Source: Agromyces hippuratus (GTDB lineage Bacteria; Actinomycetota; Actinomycetes; Actinomycetales; Microbacteriaceae). Taken from it: a stretch of 64,000 bases of DNA. This document shows positions 30,073 through 37,369 of this stretch, in pieces. The stretch lies in assembly GCF_013410355.1 (NCBI RefSeq), contig NZ_JACCFI010000001.1:992001-1056000 (forward strand), given 5' to 3'. Below the pieces are notes generated by a model, which made no database searches, was not told the DNA's origin, and worked only from the letters and a program-made list of their open reading frames with translations. Both the position numbers and the translations under genes were made by a program. The first letter of the stretch is position 1. Each line of letters starts with the position of its first letter.

Positions 30073-30096
30073 GCCCCCCACACTATCGGCGGGCGA

Positions 30097-30135
30097 GCGG
30101 ATGCCTCGTGGCGGCACGTGCCACGAGGCATCCGC
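30097..30135 (-). terminator. Strong hairpin between the kinase and regulator genes
   Basis: A perfect 16-bp stem, GCGGATGCCTCGTGGC / GCCACGAGGCATCCGC, with a 7-nt loop lies inside the operon, 9 nt after the kinase stop. It has no U-run on the minus strand. It may attenuate expression or stabilise mRNA rather than end transcription. Confidence 0.6.
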
Positions 30136-30144
30136 TGTTCCGGA

Positions 30145-31575
30145 TCAGGCCTGGATTGCCGTCTCCCCCGCAGCGAGCGGCGCGAACGGGATGTGCGCGC
30201 CGATCGTCGTGGGGCCGCCGACGGGGCTGTCGACGACGAGCACGCCGCGCAGGCCCTGCACGCGCTCCTCGAGACCCGCGAGGCCGTGCCCTGCGGTGAG
30301 CGCTGCGCCGCCGCGCCCGTTGTCGGTCACCCAGACGTCGAGCCAGTGGCCGGTCGCGCCCGTGTCGCGCGTCGAGACGGTGAGGCGGATGCCGCTCGCC
30401 TCGGCGTGCTTCACGGCGTTCGTGAGCAGTTCGGCGGCGATGAAGTAGGCGTTGCGCTCGATCGACGCGGGCAGCGCGGCATCCGTCGGCAGGTCGATCT
30501 CCACCGTGACCGGAATCGGGCTGCGGGCTGCGACCGACTGCAGGGCGACGGCGAGACCGCGGTCCTGCAGGATCGGCGGGGCGAACCCGCGCGAGAGCGC
30601 CCGCAGCTCGTCGAGGGTCTCGCGGGCCTGCTCGCGGGCTTCGACGAGCAGTTCGCGCGCCGACTCGGGGTCGCGCTCGAGCTTGCGCTCGATCGCGGCG
30701 AGGTCCATCTGCAGCCGCACGAGCCGCTGCTGCGGGCCGTCGTGGATGTCGCGTTCGAGGCGTCGGAGCGACGCGTCTTCGGCCTGCACAGCTGCGCCGC
30801 GGGAGGCGGCGAGCTGCGCGACCTCGCGCTCGAGGGCTTCGGAGCGCCACGAGCCCAGCACGCCGCGCGCGATGACATCGTGCAGCAGCGTGAGGCCGCG
30901 GAACACGAACGGCAGGGTGGCGAGGAAGATCAGGCCGAGGAAGAACTCGAAGACCGTCTCACCGACGACGGGGTCGATCTGCCAGGTGTTGCCCGGGAAC
31001 ATCCAGTCGACGACGACGTCGTAGAGCCAGAAGTCCTGGTCGCCGCGGCCGTCGGGGATGTAGCGCTGCCAGATCCAGCCCGTCGTGCCGCCGAGGGCCA
31101 CCGAGGTCCAGGCGATCGTGAGGCTCCACGAGACGATGCTGATGACCGGGTTGATGATCATGCCGTGCAGCATGTAGAGCCAGTAGTGGCCGTCGACGAA
31201 CGGCGCGAAGATCGTGCGCCAGAAGCCCTGCTCGCGGTTGTCGCGGTTCCAGACCGGGCGGGTGATCTCGGTGCGACCCGCCCAACGCAGGCGCACGAGC
31301 TCGAGGGTGCCGAACCCGCGGGCGATGAAGAGCGATGCGACGACGATGAAGACGCCGAAGACCAGTGCGATCAGCCCGAGTCCGGTGAAGAAGGTCGTCG
31401 CGAGCACGACGAGCCCGGTGATCGCGATCGGCATGGTGAGGATGAGGAAGGCGAACTCGCGCGGCACCTTCGCCCACAGCGACCAGTAGCTGCGGCGCTT
31501 CGGCGCGGCATCGGTGGTCGCGACGGAGGCGGACGCCGGGGGCGTCGCCGTGGTCTCAGTGGTGTCAGTGCTCAT
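30145..31575 (-). CDS. Sensor histidine kinase (HisKA_3, LiaS/DesK-like) with N-terminal membrane sensor domain
   Basis: 476 residues from ATG 31575, inside the 3' end of the multicopper oxidase gene (11-nt overlap). Four or more transmembrane segments (residues ~42-85, ~140-165, ~205-228) with an extracytoplasmic Trp-rich loop form a 'sensor domain'. The phospho-acceptor is His278 in RRLERDIHDGPQQ. The HATPase domain has the N-box ELLTNAVKHAEA and the G-boxes VTDNGRGG and GHGLAGLEERV. Translational coupling to the oxidase is unusual and suggests the pair work on a common envelope or metal signal. Confidence 0.92.
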   Translation of the reverse strand: MSTDTTETTATPPASASVATTDAAPKRRSYWSLWAKVPREFAFLILTMPIAITGLVVLATTFFTGLGLIALVFGVFIVVASLFIARGFGTLELVRLRWAGRTEITRPVWNRDNREQGFWRTIFAPFVDGHYWLYMLHGMIINPVISIVSWSLTIAWTSVALGGTTGWIWQRYIPDGRGDQDFWLYDVVVDWMFPGNTWQIDPVVGETVFEFFLGLIFLATLPFVFRGLTLLHDVIARGVLGSWRSEALEREVAQLAASRGAAVQAEDASLRRLERDIHDGPQQRLVRLQMDLAAIERKLERDPESARELLVEAREQARETLDELRALSRGFAPPILQDRGLAVALQSVAARSPIPVTVEIDLPTDAALPASIERNAYFIAAELLTNAVKHAEASGIRLTVSTRDTGATGHWLDVWVTDNGRGGAALTAGHGLAGLEERVQGLRGVLVVDSPVGGPTTIGAHIPFAPLAAGETAIQA

Positions 31576-33112
31576 GATGGGTTCCCTCAGTAATCGTGGC
31601 ACGCTGACCGGGCTCGACGACGGCGAACTGGCCCATCATCCCCTGGTCTTCATGCCACAGCAGGTGGCAGTGGTACATGTACGGCGTGTCGGGGTCGGAG
31701 TAGTCCTCGAACCGCATCAGCAGTTCGTACTCCTTCTCGGGCTCCGTGAAGATCGTGTCCTTCCAGCCCGCGAGCTCGGGCGGCGGCGCAGTTCCGTCGA
31801 TCGACGCGATGCGGAACTGCACGTCGTGCACGTGGAAGCTGTGCGGCAACGATGTCGCGTTGTCGACGATCCAGCGTTCGAGGGTGTCGACGGTCACGGT
31901 CTCGTCGATGCGCCCCATGTCCATCGCCTCGCCGTTGATCTCGAAACTGTCATCGAGGGTGAAGTTGCGAGTCATCGCGACCTCGGTCTCGTCGAAGTCG
32001 TCGATCGTGTTGAGCGCGGCGGGCACCGGCGGCGCCGGGTCGAGCGTCTCGGCTGCGCGCACCTCGAGCACGTCGAAGGCGTCGCTGCCGCCGTTCGTGT
32101 CGGCGACCGGCCCCACGAGACCCGCGATCTCGGGCGTCATCTTCGACTGCAGCACCACGCGCTCGCCGGGCGTGACGCGCAGCAGCACCTCTGCGCGTTC
32201 GCCCGGCGAGAGCCGCACATGATCGAGCGAGACGGATGCCTCGAGCAGCCCGCCGTCGGTCGCGATGAGTTCCACGGGGCGCGCGTCGCCCCACGCGAAG
32301 GCATAGGTGCGCGCGGTCGAGGCGTTCAGCAGCCGCAGGCGCACGAGCTCGTCGGAGACGTCGAGGTACGGGCCGCGGGTGCCGTTGACGATGAGCTCGT
32401 CGCCGAGGCCGCCGGCGTACCCGCGCTGCTTCGATTCCTGCTCGCCGTCGGCGGAGAATCCCGAATCCTGCACGATGACGGGCACGTCGTCGACGCCGTA
32501 CTCCGACGGCAGGCCGAGGGAGCGTTCCTGCTCGTCGTGCAGGATGAACATGCCCGCGAGCCCCCTCGCGACGTGATCCTCGGTCTCGCCGTGCGGGTGC
32601 GGGTGGTACCAGAGCGTCGCGGCCTGCTGGTCGATGTCCCACTCGGGCGACCACGAGGCATCCGGTGCCACCATCTGGTGCGGGCCGCCGTCCATCTCGG
32701 CGGGCAGGTGCATGCCGTGCCAGTGCACGGTCGTCGGCTCGTCGAGCGAGTTCGCGACGTTGACGCGCACATGTTCGCCGCGCTCGGCGACGAGCGTCGG
32801 GCCGAGGTAGCTGCCGTTGAAACCCCACGTGTCGCTCGGCTGCCCCGGGGTGAACTCGGTCGTGCCAGCCTGGGCGTCGAGCGAGAACACCCGCGTGCCG
32901 TCGGCGTCGACGGTGGACTCGGCGAGCGGCGGGATCGCGAGCGGCGTCTCGAAGTCGACCTTGCCGACCGTAGAGATCGGCCCGGGTCCGACGACGCCGC
33001 ATCCGGCGAAGGCGATCGCCACGAGGCCGCCGGCGGCAACTGCGGCGAGCGCGGTGCCGAGCACGGCGCGGGGGCGACGGAGCTGAGGTGGTCGGAGGCG
33101 TGTCACTGGCAT
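31565..33112 (-). CDS. Multicopper oxidase (CueO/laccase-like), exported
   Basis: 515 residues from ATG 33112. The N-terminus has RRPR followed by a hydrophobic stretch ending AFAGC (C38), which fits a twin-arginine-type lipoprotein signal, although Phe at -3 is not ideal. All four copper motifs are present: HWHGMH (130-135), WYHPHPHG (169-175), HSFHVHD (near 430), and HCHLLWHEDQGMM (481-493) with a Met axial ligand. Such enzymes oxidise Cu(I) or phenolics while reducing O2 to water. It heads an operon with a sensor kinase and response regulator. No copper ATPase or chaperone is nearby. Confidence 0.93.
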   Translation of the reverse strand: MPVTRLRPPQLRRPRAVLGTALAAVAAGGLVAIAFAGCGVVGPGPISTVGKVDFETPLAIPPLAESTVDADGTRVFSLDAQAGTTEFTPGQPSDTWGFNGSYLGPTLVAERGEHVRVNVANSLDEPTTVHWHGMHLPAEMDGGPHQMVAPDASWSPEWDIDQQAATLWYHPHPHGETEDHVARGLAGMFILHDEQERSLGLPSEYGVDDVPVIVQDSGFSADGEQESKQRGYAGGLGDELIVNGTRGPYLDVSDELVRLRLLNASTARTYAFAWGDARPVELIATDGGLLEASVSLDHVRLSPGERAEVLLRVTPGERVVLQSKMTPEIAGLVGPVADTNGGSDAFDVLEVRAAETLDPAPPVPAALNTIDDFDETEVAMTRNFTLDDSFEINGEAMDMGRIDETVTVDTLERWIVDNATSLPHSFHVHDVQFRIASIDGTAPPPELAGWKDTIFTEPEKEYELLMRFEDYSDPDTPYMYHCHLLWHEDQGMMGQFAVVEPGQRATITEGTHHEH

Positions 33113-33166
33113 GGTTCCAGCCTCGCGAGCGACGCATCGGGGTCACAGCCGGAGGACAGCCGAATC

Positions 33167-33190
33167 GGGACGGGGGTTTTCCCCCTTCCC
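33167..33190. terminator. Short inverted repeat between amidohydrolase and oxidase genes
   Basis: GGGGG-TTTT-CCCCC, extended by GGGA/TCCC across one mismatch, lies just past the amidohydrolase stop and about 55 nt upstream of the multicopper oxidase start. It may end the rpiB-nei-amidohydrolase transcript. Confidence 0.4.
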
Positions 33191-33204
33191 TACGGAGCCG
33201 GGCC

Positions 33205-34722
33205 TCAGAGCGTCTGGTGGGTGATGCGTCCGTCGAGCAGGGTCGCGGCGACGGGCATGGCGCGCAGCGCCTCCACGGATGCCGCGTACGGGTCGAGTTC
33301 GAGCACGGCGAGGTCGGCGCGCATGCCCGTGCGAACGGTCGTTCCCTGCCCGCCGGTGGACGCGGCGAGCGCGGCACGTGCTTCGATCGCCTGTTCGGGA
33401 TGCCACGGCTCGCGCCCGTCCCGGGTGCGCCCCACGGCTGCCGCGATCGCGACCCACGGGTCGAGCGGTGCGACGGGGGCATCGGAGCCGAGGGCGAGTT
33501 CGACGCCCGCTGCTGCGAGATCGGCGAGCATGAACGCCCGGTCGGTGCGCCCGGCCCAGTAGCGTTCGGCGACGTCGCGGTCGTCCATGGCGTGCTCGGG
33601 CTGCACGCTCGCGACGATCCCGAGCCGCGCGAAGCGGTCGATATCGTCGCGGCGCAGCAACTGGGCGTGCTCGATCGATCCGGTGCATCCGACCGCTTCG
33701 AACGCATCGAGCACCCGGGCGTTGGCCTGGTCGCCGATGGCGTGCACCGCCGGGGTGATGCCCGCCTCGTGGGCACGCCGCATGAGCGGCACGAGCTCGT
33801 CGTACGCCACGGTCGCGAGCCCGTAGGGGTGTTCGTCGGGGCCGAGGCCGGGATACGGGTCGAAGCACCACGCGGTGCGCGTGTTGAGCGAGCCGTCGGT
33901 GATGACCTTGTACCCGCCCACCGTGACGAGCCCAGAAGTGCCGGAAACCTCGGCGCCGGTCCGGAGCCCCTCGGCGATCGCGCGGTCGAGGTGCTGCGTG
34001 TAGATGCCGAACGACACCCGCAGCGCGTCGACTCCCCCGGCCACCCGGCGCACCCAGTCATCGCGGTTCCACCGCATCTCGTACTCGGTGACGCCGACCA
34101 CACCTCGGGCGGCTGCTCGGTGCGCGGCATCGGCCACCCATCCGTCGAGCACGGCGTCGGCGACGTCGTCGATCTCGCGCACGAGCCGGAAGCAGTCGTC
34201 TTCGCGCAGTATGCCGCTGGAACCGGCGAGTGCCTCCACTCCGTACCGTCGGAGCGCCGCGGAGTTCAGCCAGCAGGCGTGCAGGTCGGCAGCGACGAGC
34301 ACCACGGGCACGTCGCCCGAGACCGCGTCGAGCACCGCGCGGCTCGGGGCGTCGCCCCAGAGCCCGTCGCGGTAGCCGAAGCCGATCACCTCATGGTCGC
34401 CGCGGTCGACGGATGCCCCGACGAGACGCGCGACGGCCGCCGCCGACTCCGCACCGGCCAGGTCGAGGCGGCGCGAGACCATGGCCCACTGGGAGAAGTG
34501 CACGTGCCGGTCGTACAGGCCCGGCACGACGAAGCGGCCGTCGAGGTCGAGACGACGGATGCCGCGGGGCGGAGTTTCTCCCGACGGCTTCTCCCCTGCC
34601 GGCGCCACCGAGACGACGCGGCCTCCGGCGAGGTGCAGGTCGACGACCTCGTCGGCGCCGGGCAGCCGTGCGCCGGCGAGGATCACGGGCTCAGCGGCAT
34701 CCGTCGCGCTCATGGCATTCAT
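33205..34722 (-). CDS. Amidohydrolase family protein (YtcJ-like, Amidohydro_3)
   Basis: 505 residues from ATG 34722, overlapping the nei stop as ATGA. Metal-binding features: DRHVHFSQW (HxH), YKVITDGSLNTRTAW (Lys), HAIGDQAN (His) and the late Asp in LALGSDAPVAPLDPW. The fold is a TIM barrel with a flanking beta-sandwich (residues 1-55 and ~455-505). Family members hydrolyse exocyclic or cyclic amides, but the substrate cannot be told from sequence. It is the last gene of rpiB-nei-amidohydrolase. Confidence 0.88.
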   Translation of the reverse strand: MNAMSATDAAEPVILAGARLPGADEVVDLHLAGGRVVSVAPAGEKPSGETPPRGIRRLDLDGRFVVPGLYDRHVHFSQWAMVSRRLDLAGAESAAAVARLVGASVDRGDHEVIGFGYRDGLWGDAPSRAVLDAVSGDVPVVLVAADLHACWLNSAALRRYGVEALAGSSGILREDDCFRLVREIDDVADAVLDGWVADAAHRAAARGVVGVTEYEMRWNRDDWVRRVAGGVDALRVSFGIYTQHLDRAIAEGLRTGAEVSGTSGLVTVGGYKVITDGSLNTRTAWCFDPYPGLGPDEHPYGLATVAYDELVPLMRRAHEAGITPAVHAIGDQANARVLDAFEAVGCTGSIEHAQLLRRDDIDRFARLGIVASVQPEHAMDDRDVAERYWAGRTDRAFMLADLAAAGVELALGSDAPVAPLDPWVAIAAAVGRTRDGREPWHPEQAIEARAALAASTGGQGTTVRTGMRADLAVLELDPYAASVEALRAMPVAATLLDGRITHQTL

Positions 34723-35729
34723 GCCTGGCAGTAGGGGCACCAGTAGAGCTTGCGGGCGCCCATCTCCTCGAGCACGATGTTCGTGCCGCAGACCCGACAG
34801 GGCAGGCCCTCGCGCTTGTACACCCAGTGGCGGTCGTCGCGGCTGGCCATCGCTGCGCGGTACGCCTCGGGGTCGAGGTCGTCCATGGTCATCATCTGAC
34901 CCGTCTCGACACCGATGCGCAGCAGCTTCGCCCAGTCGCGCCACAGGTGGCGCACATGCTCCTCGGGCACGAGCTTGCCCGGCGTGTGCGGGTTCTGCTT
35001 CGCCCGGAAGAGGAGTTCGGCCCGGTACACGTTGCCGATGCCCGCGACCACGTTCTGGTCCATGAGCAGCAGGCCGATCGGGGTCGCCGTCTTCAGGATC
35101 CTGCGGGTGAAGCACTCTTCGGCCTCGGGCCCGTCGTCGAGCAAGGGGTCGGGGCCGAGTCGGCCGACCACGGCTTCGACCTGGGCGGGGTCGAGCACCT
35201 CGCAGGCGGTCGGGCCACGCAGGTCGGCGCAGATCGTGTCGGTGAGGAGCCGCACCCGCACCTGCCCGATGGGCTCGGGCGGGAAGGTGTCGAGGCCGTT
35301 GCCGTCCTTCTCCTTCTCAGACTCCGACATGCGCAGGCGCGTCTTGCGCGGTGCGCCGATCGACTGCAACGAGTTCTCGCCGGCCGAGTCGAAGACGACG
35401 GCGTCGGGGTTCGGCCGGTCGAGGAAGGTGCCGGCCTGGTTCGTCTGCCCCATGCGCCCGTTCGCCGAGGCGATCGTGGCATCCATCAGGATCTCGCCGG
35501 CGAAGTCCCACGCCCCGTACATGCCGAGGTGCACGCGCAGCCAGACGTCGCCCTCGAAGCCGAGGAACATCTGCTTGCCCACGGCCCGCGCATCGGTCAT
35601 GCGCCGGCCGTCGATCTCGGCCGCTCCGGCGGCGAACCGGCCTTGCGGGCTCGAGGCGCGCACGACATGCCCGACGAAGTTGCGTTCGAACTGCCGGGTG
35701 ATGCGGTGGACGGAGTGACCCTCGGGCAC
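34719..35729 (-). CDS. nei: Fpg/Nei family DNA glycosylase
   Basis: 336 residues from GTG 35729, one nucleotide after the rpiB stop. This start gives (M)PEGHSVHRITRQF, placing the catalytic N-terminal Pro2 and Glu3 as required for the beta,delta-lyase mechanism. The H2TH domain is present (PIGLLLMDQNVVAGIGNVYRAE split), and the C-terminal zinc finger is CRVCG ... CPYCQA. It removes oxidised bases and nicks the strand; whether it is Nei- or Nei2-type is uncertain. A hydrophilic insert (MSESEKEKDGNG) near residue 150 lengthens the protein beyond the usual 270-290 residues. Confidence 0.92.
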   Translation of the reverse strand: MPEGHSVHRITRQFERNFVGHVVRASSPQGRFAAGAAEIDGRRMTDARAVGKQMFLGFEGDVWLRVHLGMYGAWDFAGEILMDATIASANGRMGQTNQAGTFLDRPNPDAVVFDSAGENSLQSIGAPRKTRLRMSESEKEKDGNGLDTFPPEPIGQVRVRLLTDTICADLRGPTACEVLDPAQVEAVVGRLGPDPLLDDGPEAEECFTRRILKTATPIGLLLMDQNVVAGIGNVYRAELLFRAKQNPHTPGKLVPEEHVRHLWRDWAKLLRIGVETGQMMTMDDLDPEAYRAAMASRDDRHWVYKREGLPCRVCGTNIVLEEMGARKLYWCPYCQA

Positions 35730-35730
35730 G

Positions 35731-36270
35731 TCAGAGCCCGCTGGTTGAGCCTGTCGAAACCCCGCCGTCTGCAGACCCGGGCGAGACATCGACGCCCTTG
35801 CCCGCGATGTCGCCCGTCGTCTCGTACTCGGCGAGTTGGGCGATGCGGCGCACATGGCGCTCGTCGCCCGAGAAGGGCTCGGCGATGAAGGCGTCGATGT
35901 ACCGGATCGCCTCCTGCACGGTGTGCTGGCGGGCTCCGATCGAGATGACGTTGGCATCGTTGTGCTCACGGGCGAGCATCGCGGTGTCCATGCTCCAGAC
36001 GAGGGCTGCGCGGATGCCGCGGACCTTGTTGGCCGCGATCTGCTCGCCGTTGCCCGAACCGCCGAACACCACGCCGAGTGCGCGCACGCCCGCTGCCTGA
36101 TCGCGCGCGACCCCGAGTGCTGCGTTGATGCAGAACGCCGGGTAGTCGTCGAGGGCGTCGTACTCGGCCGGGCCATGGTCGACGACCTCGTGACCGCCGT
36201 TGGTCAGGTGATCGACGAGCGTGCGGCTGAATTCGAGGCCGGCGTGGTCGGTCGCGATGTGGATGCGCAT
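35731..36270 (-). CDS. rpiB: Ribose-5-phosphate isomerase B with REP-derived C-terminus
   Basis: 179 residues from ATG 36270; predicted leaderless. The RpiB/LacAB fold is clear: MRIHIATDHAG, VDHGP, and the anion-hole segment GVVFGGSGNGEQIAANK with SGNGE in place of the usual SGIGM/CGTGI type, as in other actinobacteria. It interconverts ribose 5-phosphate and ribulose 5-phosphate. Family members end near residue 155-160. Here the last ~12 residues (GGVSTGSTSGL) are encoded by a dispersed REP-like element (35743-35761), so the element has extended the protein. The upstream DUF2332 gene stop TAG forms part of its -10 box. Confidence 0.93.
   Translation of the reverse strand: MRIHIATDHAGLEFSRTLVDHLTNGGHEVVDHGPAEYDALDDYPAFCINAALGVARDQAAGVRALGVVFGGSGNGEQIAANKVRGIRAALVWSMDTAMLAREHNDANVISIGARQHTVQEAIRYIDAFIAEPFSGDERHVRRIAQLAEYETTGDIAGKGVDVSPGSADGGVSTGSTSGL
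35743..35761. repeat. REP-like dispersed element inside the rpiB 3' end
   Basis: GGTTGAGCCTGTCGAAACC, identical to one arm of the intergenic repeat at 52603-52621. It is read in frame as VSTGST at the end of RpiB. Confidence 0.75.
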
Positions 36271-36276
36271 GCGCCA

Positions 36277-36282
36277 AGTCTA
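36277..36282 (-). promoter_or_regulatory. -10 box of rpiB (leaderless), overlapping DUF2332 stop
   Basis: TAGACT on the minus strand, 6 nt from the rpiB ATG. Its first three bases are the TAG stop codon of the upstream DUF2332 gene. Confidence 0.6.
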
Positions 36283-37272
36283 TGGATTCGGCGCCCACGT
36301 GACCGCACGCCCGTGCGGGTGCGCCCAGGCGCGTTGCACACCGTCGACGGCGAGCACGAGGTCGCTGCTCTCGTTGGGCACGTCGTCGCGCACGCGGATG
36401 CCGCGGACCACGCTTCGCCCCTCGACCGAGAGCCAGTGACCGGGCAGCTCGCGCACCTGCTCGACGAACGCATCCCGGCCCTCCTCGTCGAGGTACATGA
36501 GCACTGCCGTGTGGAAGACGACGAGCGTGGCATCGGAGGGAGCGGATGCGGCGAGCGCGGAGAGTCGCTCGTTGAGGTCGCCGCTGACGAGGAGCGGCGG
36601 GGTGCGGGCCGCGATCTCGGCGGCGGCCCGAAGCCGGACGCGACGGTCGTCGTGCTCGGGCCACACCAGCGCGTCGAGCCAGTCGACGTCGGCGGTCGAG
36701 CGCACGTCGAGCGGGTGCAGGTCGATGCCCGCGCGCCAGACGACCTCGGGCATGGCTGCGGGCACGGGCGCCGGCACGTCGCCGCGGAGGGTGCAGTCGA
36801 GCACCACCGTGCTCGGGCCGCCCACCGGGTCCAGTTGCGGATGTCCCGAATACCGGTAGCTGTACTGGTCGGGGTACAGGCAGAGGCCCGCGGATGCCCC
36901 GACCTCGAGCAGCGCGATCGTGCCCTCGATGCCGCCGAGCACGGGCAGGTGCAGCGCGCAGCGCGCGGCCTCGTTGGTCTGCGTTGCGTGGGTGAGCGCG
37001 ACCTCGCGCACGTCGTTCCAGTGCTCGGCGAGCCACTCCGCGAACGCAGGGTAGGCGCCGGTCGGGGCGCCGAGCAGGCGCGCGGACGAGAAGACGAGGT
37101 TCGGCTGCCGCTTCGGCGGCGGCAGCTCGTCGATGAGGGCGAGGGTCGAGGCATCCGTCGCCACCCCTGCAGCCCAGGCCTCGTAGGTGGCGGACATGCC
37201 GTGCGCCTCGACCTCGGCGAACGAGCGGTACCGGTCGGCCGTCGACGCGGATGCATCGGTGCTGGTGCTCAT
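36280..37272 (-). CDS. DUF2332 family protein
   Basis: 330 residues from ATG 37272. The family pattern is recognisable: YRSFAEVEAHGMSATYEAW, LPPPKRQPNLVFSSARLLGA, EVGASAGLCLYPDQYSYRY, and VFHTAVLMYLDEEGRDAFV. The EVGASAGL segment resembles a methyltransferase-like glycine loop, and DUF2332 proteins have been predicted to have a Rossmann-like fold, but activity is unknown. There is no signal peptide. It is transcribed divergently from the SDR gene over a 97-nt gap; TAGCGT (37279-37284) ends 6 nt before its ATG. Confidence 0.82.
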   Translation of the reverse strand: MSTSTDASASTADRYRSFAEVEAHGMSATYEAWAAGVATDASTLALIDELPPPKRQPNLVFSSARLLGAPTGAYPAFAEWLAEHWNDVREVALTHATQTNEAARCALHLPVLGGIEGTIALLEVGASAGLCLYPDQYSYRYSGHPQLDPVGGPSTVVLDCTLRGDVPAPVPAAMPEVVWRAGIDLHPLDVRSTADVDWLDALVWPEHDDRRVRLRAAAEIAARTPPLLVSGDLNERLSALAASAPSDATLVVFHTAVLMYLDEEGRDAFVEQVRELPGHWLSVEGRSVVRGIRVRDDVPNESSDLVLAVDGVQRAWAHPHGRAVTWAPNP

Positions 37273-37278
37273 GGCGTC

Positions 37279-37284
37279 ACGCTA
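37279..37284 (-). promoter_or_regulatory. -10 box of the DUF2332 gene (leaderless)
   Basis: TAGCGT on the minus strand, with exactly 6 nt to the ATG. Confidence 0.5.
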
Positions 37285-37357
37285 CTCCGGCGGCGAGCGC
37301 GCGTGCGTGCGTGCGCAGCGCACAGCGGCACACAGGCGATCGCGGGTTACCGGCCGG

Positions 37358-37363
37358 TAGAAT
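37358..37363 (+). promoter_or_regulatory. -10 box of the SDR gene (leaderless)
   Basis: TAGAAT with exactly 6 nt to ATG 37370; no ribosome-binding site can fit. Confidence 0.6.
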
Positions 37364-37369
37364 CGTCGG

